Assembly: GCA_028293405.1 (NCBI GenBank)
Contig: JAQGOW010000078.1
Span: 1-5,417 of the forward strand
Source of the DNA: Verrucomicrobiales bacterium
GTDB taxonomy: Bacteria; Verrucomicrobiota; Verrucomicrobiia; Limisphaerales; Palsa-1400
DNA length: 5,417 nucleotides
Direction: 5' to 3'
The notes beneath the pieces are model-generated. The model was not told the origin of the DNA, searched no databases, and saw only the letters and a program-made list of their open reading frames with translations. Below, piece after piece: positions 1-5,417 of this stretch; the first letter of the stretch is position 1; each line of letters starts with the position of its first letter. A program made the translations under genes and the position numbers.

Positions 1-795
1 GGATGGTGATTTTGTAATCCCGGTTGAGTTATCGCGCGGTCGAACACCCGACGGCCAAAACGACGATGGCGGCATTTTTGGTGCGGGTTTGACGTAACGC
101 ACACCATTTACTGTGAAAACGAGATCGCGGCAAGGCATTCTGGAATGCGCGTCCGGCAACTCAGTTCTCATCATGTCGAACGCTAGCTGTTCCGCTAATT
201 TACCCCATTGCATTACAAGTTGAGAATAGCTTGGAAATAGCGCTTTGACATTTATTGGAATAGCTTCGAACGGTTCGATGAGAAAGTTATCGAAAGCGTC
301 GCTGTAGTAATAGATTCCACCGCAGATTACCCAGTCAATCTCTTCACCATAACTTCGCACACATCTAAATGTGACTTTTTTGAACTCCTGGTGAGATAGT
401 GCGGTATACCCAACGTTCAAGATTACGAGGACGCGAACTTTAGGCGGAGTATACCGTAGTGACGTTTGCGCCAGTTGATCCGCCGCTTTTTTAACGTGGC
501 GTTTGATCGGTCCCAAGACGATTTCGTAATATTGAGCAGCATCTTCGTCGGTTAATTTACGGGGATCGATTACAACGATGGGCGAATTCGGTCTCGTTGG
601 GCGGAACAGTTTTGCCAACTTGGCCTGGCGGGCTGTTTTTTCAAAACCTTCCTCCTCCACGAGCTTTAGTTCGATCACGGCTTCGTTCAGGAGGTAGTCT
701 GCCGACGCTTCATCGCACACTCGAGTCCCGCCCGCGCGCGCCACTAATCCATCAAAACCTTTTTCCGAGATTTTTTTTATTCGAAGGAAGTCCAT
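1..795 (-). CDS. Uncharacterised protein with a PD-(D/E)XK nuclease-like N-terminal motif (3' end outside window)
   Basis: The - strand is open from an ATG at 795-793 through base 1, giving 265 codons with no stop, so the protein is C-terminally truncated by the window. The ATG is the first start after an in-frame TAG three codons upstream; no convincing Shine-Dalgarno sequence precedes it. I do not recognise a named gene. Residues 33-44 read DYLLNEAVIELK, that is Asp33, then Glu42-x-Lys44 on a predicted beta strand followed by an acidic helix. This is the usual layout of the D...ExK active site of PD-(D/E)XK nucleases. Hydrophobic strands follow at 72-77 (PIVVID) and 120-127 (VRVLVILN), then an aromatic-rich stretch IDWVICGGIYYYSDAFDNF at 153-171. 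There is no signal peptide or membrane segment, so it is probably cytoplasmic. The broken gene at 872-1131 lies just upstream on the same strand. Codon use is richer in ATA, TTA and AGA than in the helicase gene, hinting at separate origin. The reading frame is solid; the nuclease assignment is inference from a short motif. Confidence 0.8.
   Translation of the reverse strand, partial: MDFLRIKKISEKGFDGLVARAGGTRVCDEASADYLLNEAVIELKLVEEEGFEKTARQAKLAKLFRPTRPNSPIVVIDPRKLTDEDAAQYYEIVLGPIKRHVKKAADQLAQTSLRYTPPKVRVLVILNVGYTALSHQEFKKVTFRCVRSYGEEIDWVICGGIYYYSDAFDNFLIEPFEAIPINVKALFPSYSQLVMQWGKLAEQLAFDMMRTELPDAHSRMPCRDLVFTVNGVRYVKPAPKMPPSSFWPSGVRPRDNSTGITKSPS
771..778 (-). repeat. Homopolymer tract of eight A on the coding strand near the gene start
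   Basis: Eight T on the + strand give eight A on the coding - strand, inside codons 6 to 9 (Ile-Lys-Lys-Ile) of the nuclease-like gene. A tract this long so near the start is a site where replication or transcription slippage would put the gene out of frame. The tract is seen directly; any switching effect is inference. Confidence 0.6.
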
Positions 796-827
796 CTGGA
801 GCTATTTAGTTTTCGAGCGCAAACTCA

Positions 828-839
828 CCCAACATTGGG
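828..839. other. Short inverted repeat upstream of the nuclease-like gene
   Basis: The sequence CCCAACATTGGG has 5-base arms around a 2-base centre and lies about 32 bases upstream of the ATG at 795. Its position would suit an operator or be part of a promoter region, but a repeat of this size can arise by chance and no partner regulator is visible. Confidence 0.25.
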
Positions 840-871
840 CAAGCTTTCAATCACGCCGGCATTCGACATCA

Positions 872-1131
872 TTACTGATACGATTTGTTTGCCGCGCAAA
901 TCATTCCTGTGCGCATTGAACTCTTGCTAGGCTTACTGTCTTGGCGGGCGAATACGGTGACATCCTCGCGAATGTCATACACAGGCGACGCGCTCGTGAT
1001 ATCAAACTTTAACTGAGGTTTTTTGTCGTGAAACCACGTGTACATTCCATAGATGCCAAATGCAACCGCTAGTAGAACTCCAAGCGCACCCAAGGGAATT
1101 TCTGATCAAGTTTGTTGGAAAAGATTTCCAT
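872..1131 (-). pseudogene. Frameshifted remnant of a small membrane-anchored protein gene
   Basis: Reading from an ATG at 1131-1129, the first 14 codons give MEIFSNKLDQKFPW, but this frame ends at a TAG a few codons later. One base over, the frame beginning with a TTG at 1093-1091 continues smoothly with LGALGVLLAVAFGIYGMYTW, a clear transmembrane segment, then HDKKPQLKFDITSASPVYDI and REDV, the look of the start of a soluble extracytoplasmic beta-type domain. The shifted frame has its own TGA shortly upstream of the TTG, so it lacks a longer N-terminus without the shift. It then ends at TAA 874-872 followed at once by TGA, about 73 codons in, too short for a full domain. The best reading is a one-base loss near the CCCTTGGG at 1089-1096 plus a later truncation or second shift. 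It lies 76 bases upstream of the nuclease-like gene on the same strand, so the two may once have formed a unit. Alternatives are an intact 73-residue membrane peptide starting at TTG, or a sequencing error. Confidence 0.45.
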
Positions 1132-1188
1132 AGTACGCGTTGAATCTCGAGATGCTATGGCCGTCGTAAAGTTGTTCAAGTAAATTGA

Positions 1189-1262
1189 CCAAGTCGGGAG
1201 CCCCAGCTTGGCGAAGGGGGACCTTCGCGAGACGGCGCGCGACGGAGCGACGACGCCCTACC
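1189..1262. repeat. GC-rich hairpin-forming intergenic element, probable dispersed repeat
   Basis: This stretch is much more GC-rich than its flanks. It contains a perfect 7-base inverted repeat around a GGGA loop (GCGAAGG at 1211-1217, CCTTCGC at 1222-1228), a 5-base pair CCAAG at 1189-1193 with CTTGG at 1207-1211, and a 4-base pair GGCG at 1234-1237 with CGCC at 1254-1257. Read on the - strand it begins GGTAGGGCGTCGTCGCTCCG, resembling the TAGGGCG-led repeats scattered between genes in Verrucomicrobiota genomes (resemblance from memory). It separates the broken - strand gene from hrpA. It has no T-tract directly after a stem, so it is not a classic intrinsic terminator. Only one copy is visible here, so repetition is inferred. 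Confidence 0.4.
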
Positions 1263-1365
1263 TTGATGTGCGGGGAAACGCACGACACAAAAAAATTAAG
1301 TGTAAAACCGAAAAGTTCCCGCGCTTTCCAGAGTAGTCCCACCAAGGTAAGCTTATGTTTCCTGC
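1263..1365 (+). other. 5' region of hrpA, no clear promoter
   Basis: About 100 bases lie between the GC-rich element and the helicase start. They include an A-rich stretch near 1288-1315, but I see no pair of -35 and -10 boxes I would defend. An AAGG at 1344-1347 is the only purine-rich candidate ribosome binding site. It sits 18 bases from the hrpA ATG, too far for usual spacing, but 7 bases from another ATG at 1355 in a different frame. Confidence 0.3.
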
Positions 1366-1393
1366 ATGGTTGACGATCGAATCGAAGAACTAA
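1355..1393 (+). CDS. Possible 12-codon leader reading frame overlapping the hrpA start
   Basis: ATG at 1355 opens a frame encoding MFPAWLTIESKN and stopping at TAA 1391-1393, which overlaps the first nine codons of hrpA in another frame. AAGG at 1344-1347 is at normal spacing for this ATG and not for the hrpA ATG at 1366. Ribosomes that load here could reinitiate on hrpA nearby. A frame this short can easily be chance, and conservation is unknown. Confidence 0.2.
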   Translation: MFPAWLTIESKN

Positions 1394-4300
1394 AAAAGCT
1401 GCTACCGAAGTGTCTGTTGCCCGACTGGGTTCGACTCGGTCGACGGGTCGGACGATTGCTGCGCGACCGACATCATCCGGGTCAGCGCGATGCGTTGTTG
1501 GATCGGTTGCTCCAACAGGTTCGCAACTCCATCGCTTTGCGCGAAGAGCGTCGGCTCAAGGTTCCGCGAGTGACGTATCCGCAAGATCTTCCGATCACTC
1601 CTCGGAAAGATGAAATCGTTGCCGCGATTCGGGCGCATCAAGTCGTCGTTATTGCTGGCGAAACGGGTTCAGGAAAGACCACGCAGATTCCCAAGATGTG
1701 TCTCGAAGCCGGGTTGGGCATTGAAGCAAAAATTGGTTGCACCCAACCGCGTCGCGTCGCCGCGCTTTCGATTTCGCGACGTATTGCGGAAGAGTTGAAC
1801 GTCAGTTGGGGTCGTGAAGTCGGCTGCAAAATCCGTTTCGATGATCGGTCCAGTGCGCAAACTTATATCAAGCTGATGACCGATGGAATTTTGCTCGCCG
1901 AAACGCAGGGCGATCCTGATCTCTCGGAATACAACGCGATCATTATTGATGAAGCGCACGAGCGCAGTTTGAACATTGATTTCCTGCTCGGCCACTTGAA
2001 AGGCTTGCTGGCGCGCCGTCACGATTTAAAACTGATCATCACCTCGGCAACGATTGATACGGAGATGTTTTCGCGCCATTTCGGCGACGCGCCGATCATC
2101 GAAGTTTCCGGACGGCTTTATCCGGTCGAAGTTCAATATCAACCGTTCGACGCCGCTTCCGAGGAACGCGGGGATGTGAGCTACGTGGATGCTGCGGTAA
2201 AAGCAGCGGAGCGCCTACTTTATGAGACCAGTTTCGGCGACGTGCTGATTTTTATGCCGGGGGAACGCGACATTCGCGAAACCGGCGATCAACTCGAAGG
2301 ACGTTTTTCCGGCGAGGCGGAGGTGATTCCGTTGTTCGGCCGGCTCAGCGCGGGAGATCAACAACGTGTTTTCGCTCCCTCATCGCGACGCAAAATTGTT
2401 ATCGCCACGAACATCGCGGAGACATCGCTGACCATTCCGGGAATCCGTTACGTGATCGACGCCGGACTTGCGCGCATGAGTCGTTACAATCCGCGAACAC
2501 GCACGAAACGTTTGCCCGTGGAGCCCGTTTCGCAGAGCAGCGCTAACCAACGCAAAGGTCGCGCCGGACGCGTCGAGGCCGGCGTCTGTATTCGGCTTTA
2601 TTCCGAGGAGGATTTCAACGCGCGTCCCGCATTTACGCAGCCCGAAATTCAGCGCGCCAATCTCGCGGAAGTCATTCTGCGGATGAAAGCGTTTCATCTC
2701 GGCGACATCGAAACATTTCCGTTCGTTCAACCGCCCGCGCCCGCTGCGATTTCAAATGGCTATGCGCTTTTGCAGGAACTCGGCGCGCTGGATGAACATC
2801 GCGCACTCACGCGTCTCGGCGAAGACCTCGCGCGGCTTCCAATTGATCCCACTCTCGGCCGCATGTTGCTCCAATCGCAGCACGAACACGCGACGCAGGA
2901 ATTATTAATCATCGCCGCCGGTTTGAGTATTCAAGATCCGCGCGAACGTCCGCTCGACCAAAAAGAGGCTGCTGCCGCCGCGCACCGACAGTTCACCGAT
3001 CCACAATCGGATTTTCTTTCGCTGCTCAATATTTGGAAGGCCGTTCATGACCAGTGGGATCGTCTGCGCACGCAAGGCCAGCGTCGCAAATTTTGTCGCC
3101 AACATTTCCTTTCCTATTTGCGGATGCGCGAATGGCAGGACGTTTATTCGCAACTGCACGATGCGCTCAGCGATCTCGGCACGCTCAAGCTGAACGAGAG
3201 CAACGCCGCTTACGACGCGATTCATCGCTCGATTCTCGCCGGACTCATCGGTCACGTCGCTCGTTTGGAAGAGCGCAACAATTACAAGGCGGCGGGCAAC
3301 CGCATGGTCTCTGTATTTCCCGGTTCGGCTCTTTATTCGCGTGGTGAGCCGCAGAAAAGACAAATGACCAAAGGCGACAAGGCGCCTCCGAAACCGAAAT
3401 CAAATCAGCCTCAATGGATTGTCGCTGGGGAAATTGTCGAAACGTCACAACTGTTTGCACGCACTTTGGCGGGCATTGATCCGCAATGGATTTTTCAACT
3501 CGCGCCGCATTGCTGCAAAGTCACGCACCAAAATCCGCATTGGAACGCCAGTTCGGGAAATGTGCTCATTGAAGAAATCATCACGTTGCAGGGATTGGAA
3601 GTGCAGCGTCGCAAAGTTGCTTACGGAAACATTAACGCGAAAGAAGCCACCGCAATTTTCATTCGCTCGGCTTTGGTGGAGGAAAGTTTATTTCCTTCCC
3701 GCGCTCGACAAAGCGATGAGCGCGACGCCGACCGCGATGAAGTTCGCATTCTCACTCCGACGGCGGAGAACAAACCAGAGTTGCCGCCTCAATATAAATT
3801 TCTCGCTCACAACCGCAGCATTCGCGAAAAGATCGAGACCTGGCGCACGCGTGTTCGTAAGTACGACCTCGGTGATATCGACAAGGTGTTGAGTGAGTTT
3901 TACGCGAAGCATCTTGAAAACGTTTCTTCGATTCACGAACTGAACCGTTTTTTGCGCGAACCCGGTGCGCAAGAACGTCTCTGTATTTCTGAAACTGATT
4001 TAGCCGGCGGCGAGACGTTGGAATTCGATGCAAACGCTTTTCCCGAAGTAGTGCCGATTGGAGGGCAGCCAGTGCCGCTCGCTTATGCGTATGCTCCAGG
4101 CGAAGAACATGACGGCGTGACGATCGAATTACCTTTCGCCATTGCGCATTCCACTTCGGCTTCGTTGATCGAGTGGGCCGTGCCCGGTTTGCGCGAGGAA
4201 ATGATTGGCGAACTTTTACGCGCACTTCCAAAGGCGATTCGAAAGCAGTTGATGCCGTTTCCACCAAAGGTCTCCGAGATCGTCAGCGAGTTTCAGCCGT

Positions 4301-5417
4301 CGGGAAATTCGTTTCTCCAGGATCTCGCCAGCTTTATTCACGCCCGTTACGGCGTGGAAGTTCCAGTTTCGGCATGGCCTGCGAATGCCTTGCCCGTGCA
4401 CCTGCGACCGCGCATCAATATTCTCGATCACAATCGCAAATCGCTCGGCAGCGGACGCGACCTCGCGCAACTGCAACAAAATCTCAAGCAGGCAACAACC
4501 GATCCGTCGTCGAAACCCGACTCGGCAGATTGGACGCGTGCCGCCGAGAAGTGGGAACGCTTTGGCGTTACGGAATGGACGTGGGGAGATTTGCCTGAAC
4601 GCATCACGGTCAGCGAAGGGCCGGGCCTCCCTCTCTATGCGTGGCCGGGATTGGAATTCGCAGAAGGAGTCGTGAACCTGCGTTTGTTTCGCAGCGCCGA
4701 TCTTGCGCGAAACCTGAGTCTGATCGGAACGCAACGTCTTGTTGAACTCGCCATTCAAAAAGATCTCGCCTGGTTGGAAAAAGATTTGCGCGCCCTCGCT
4801 CGTTACGACGCGCTTTATGCGCCGCTGGGCGATAGTGCGGAGTTGCGCGAAACTTCACTGGAACATCTGAAGCATTATCTTTTGCCGGCAGAACCATGGG
4901 CGGCATTGACCCAAAAAGATTTTCAAGCCGCCGTCGCCGCTGCGCGAGAACGACTGCCCGGACTTGCACAGCAATTCATCGATCGTCTCGGGCCGATTCT
5001 GCAATTGCGACAACAAGTACAACAAAAAATTGGCGCGTCCGTGCCCACAACAAAGCCACGTTCTCAAACGCTTTCATCCTTCAGCCAGATTGGAAGTACA
5101 GGTCCAAAGGGTGTGAATCCAACGGGCGTGAATCCGCTGGCGGATGAATTGAAGCATCTCATGCCATCGCGTTTTCTGGAGCGGATCGATTACGAACGAT
5201 TGACGCACTTGCCTCGTTATCTCAAAGCGCTACTGATTCGTGCCGAGCGCGCGAACTTGAATCCAGTTAAGAATCAGGAGCGATTGCGCCAACTCGCGCC
5301 TTATGTGGAAGCGTTGAAACAACTTGAAGGGGAACCAATCCGATCCACCGAACAGCGCCACCAACTCAACACCTATCGCTGGATGGTCGAAGAATATAAA
5401 GTCTCCCTGTTCGCCCA
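1366..5417 (+). CDS. hrpA: ATP-dependent DEAH-box RNA helicase HrpA (C-terminus cut by window end)
   Basis: One uninterrupted frame of 1350 codons runs to the window edge. ATG 1366 is the first start after an in-frame TAA at 1348-1350. HrpA unwinds RNA with ATP in the cytoplasm; in E. coli it is linked to mRNA processing and to rescue of stalled ribosomes. Motifs in order: Walker A GETGSGKT 98-105 (Lys104), TQPRRVAA 126-133, DEAH 195-198, SAT 227-229, LIFMPG 294-299, TNIAETSLTI 348-357, QRKGRAGR 395-402. The winged-helix and HA2 ratchet region follows (about 430-570), then an OB-fold (about 626-730, with FPGSALYSRG and WIVAGEIVETS), then DUF3418 from about 770. The sequence YRWMVEEYKVSLFA at 1337-1350 matches the family's C-terminal signature, so about 20-40 residues are probably missing. 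E. coli HrpA is 1300 residues; the extra length comes partly from a Lys/Pro-rich insertion (about 660-683) and a Pro/Ser/Thr/Gly-rich linker (about 1224-1257). All catalytic residues are present. No gene follows within the window, and its left neighbours are on the other strand, so no operon can be inferred. Confidence 0.97.
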   Translation, partial: MVDDRIEELKKLLPKCLLPDWVRLGRRVGRLLRDRHHPGQRDALLDRLLQQVRNSIALREERRLKVPRVTYPQDLPITPRKDEIVAAIRAHQVVVIAGETGSGKTTQIPKMCLEAGLGIEAKIGCTQPRRVAALSISRRIAEELNVSWGREVGCKIRFDDRSSAQTYIKLMTDGILLAETQGDPDLSEYNAIIIDEAHERSLNIDFLLGHLKGLLARRHDLKLIITSATIDTEMFSRHFGDAPIIEVSGRLYPVEVQYQPFDAASEERGDVSYVDAAVKAAERLLYETSFGDVLIFMPGERDIRETGDQLEGRFSGEAEVIPLFGRLSAGDQQRVFAPSSRRKIVIATNIAETSLTIPGIRYVIDAGLARMSRYNPRTRTKRLPVEPVSQSSANQRKGRAGRVEAGVCIRLYSEEDFNARPAFTQPEIQRANLAEVILRMKAFHLGDIETFPFVQPPAPAAISNGYALLQELGALDEHRALTRLGEDLARLPIDPTLGRMLLQSQHEHATQELLIIAAGLSIQDPRERPLDQKEAAAAAHRQFTDPQSDFLSLLNIWKAVHDQWDRLRTQGQRRKFCRQHFLSYLRMREWQDVYSQLHDALSDLGTLKLNESNAAYDAIHRSILAGLIGHVARLEERNNYKAAGNRMVSVFPGSALYSRGEPQKRQMTKGDKAPPKPKSNQPQWIVAGEIVETSQLFARTLAGIDPQWIFQLAPHCCKVTHQNPHWNASSGNVLIEEIITLQGLEVQRRKVAYGNINAKEATAIFIRSALVEESLFPSRARQSDERDADRDEVRILTPTAENKPELPPQYKFLAHNRSIREKIETWRTRVRKYDLGDIDKVLSEFYAKHLENVSSIHELNRFLREPGAQERLCISETDLAGGETLEFDANAFPEVVPIGGQPVPLAYAYAPGEEHDGVTIELPFAIAHSTSASLIEWAVPGLREEMIGELLRALPKAIRKQLMPFPPKVSEIVSEFQPSGNSFLQDLASFIHARYGVEVPVSAWPANALPVHLRPRINILDHNRKSLGSGRDLAQLQQNLKQATTDPSSKPDSADWTRAAEKWERFGVTEWTWGDLPERITVSEGPGLPLYAWPGLEFAEGVVNLRLFRSADLARNLSLIGTQRLVELAIQKDLAWLEKDLRALARYDALYAPLGDSAELRETSLEHLKHYLLPAEPWAALTQKDFQAAVAAARERLPGLAQQFIDRLGPILQLRQQVQQKIGASVPTTKPRSQTLSSFSQIGSTGPKGVNPTGVNPLADELKHLMPSRFLERIDYERLTHLPRYLKALLIRAERANLNPVKNQERLRQLAPYVEALKQLEGEPIRSTEQRHQLNTYRWMVEEYKVSLFA

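Noticed and set aside
597..809. 70-codon frame on the + strand
   Set aside because: It is antisense to the start of the nuclease-like gene, and its Pro/Arg/Leu-rich translation looks like a shadow.
796..871. Promoter for the nuclease-like gene (TTGAAA and TAAATA-like boxes on the - strand)
   Set aside because: No pair of boxes combines good matches with proper spacing, and the TAAATA sits within about 10 bases of the ATG. I would not call it.
1211..1228. Intrinsic terminator
   Set aside because: The stem is perfect, but no T-tract follows it on either strand.
1106..1373. Frames on both strands across the GC-rich element (79 codons on -, 62 codons on +)
   Set aside because: Both cross the inverted-repeat element, translate to Arg-rich low-complexity sequence there, and have no plausible ribosome binding site or domain.
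2905..3363. Open frame of 152 codons on the - strand inside hrpA
   Set aside because: It lies fully antisense to the conserved winged-helix to OB-fold part of HrpA, and its translation shows no recognisable domain; it follows from the codon bias of the sense gene.
3752..4758. Antisense frames of 171 and 180 codons, and + strand frames of 141 and 96 codons, inside the DUF3418 part of hrpA
   Set aside because: The hrpA frame is continuous and conserved through this region. The others are Arg/Ser/Ala-rich shadow translations without domain-like patterns.
1..5417. tRNA, rRNA, CRISPR array or insertion sequence
   Set aside because: I found no cloverleaf, no regularly spaced repeats and no transposase or terminal inverted repeats in the window.

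Overview
This window holds two genes that run off its ends, separated by about 570 bases of mostly non-coding DNA. On the right, the + strand from 1366 to the window edge is one uninterrupted reading frame. It encodes a very long DEAH-box RNA helicase of the HrpA family, with every core helicase motif readable and the C-terminal HrpA signature reached in the last 15 codons. Only the final few tens of residues are likely missing. On the left, the - strand from 795 to base 1 is an open frame of at least 265 codons with no stop. It encodes an unnamed protein whose N-terminal part carries a D-x(8)-E-x-K pattern like that of PD-(D/E)XK nucleases. Its 3' end lies outside the window.

Between them, on the - strand and upstream of the nuclease-like gene, is what looks like a broken gene for a small membrane-anchored protein (872-1131). 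A plausible N-terminus (1131 to 1090) is separated by a one-base shift from a transmembrane segment and the beginning of a soluble domain, which then ends early. Next to it, at 1189-1262, is a GC-rich, hairpin-forming element that ends in a TAGGGCG-type sequence when read on the - strand and resembles dispersed intergenic repeats. The remaining bases up to 1365 are the 5' region of hrpA. They include a 12-codon reading frame (1355-1393) that overlaps the hrpA start and has the better-placed ribosome binding sequence.

The organism is a bacterium of moderate GC content. The helicase style (long HrpA with DUF3418 and a Pro/Lys-rich insertion) and the intergenic repeat style suggest the Planctomycetes-Verrucomicrobia-Chlamydiae group, most likely Verrucomicrobiota. 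This is an inference from general resemblance and not a demonstrated placement. The left gene uses many A/T-ending codons (ATA, TTA, AGA) and lies beside a decayed gene and a repeat, so the left third reads as accessory DNA next to a conserved housekeeping gene. Nothing shows that the two sides work together: they are divergently transcribed, and the helicase acts in RNA/ribosome metabolism while the left gene is unassigned. I do not see a complete novel system. The items most worth a second look are the nuclease-like protein and the broken membrane gene upstream of it.
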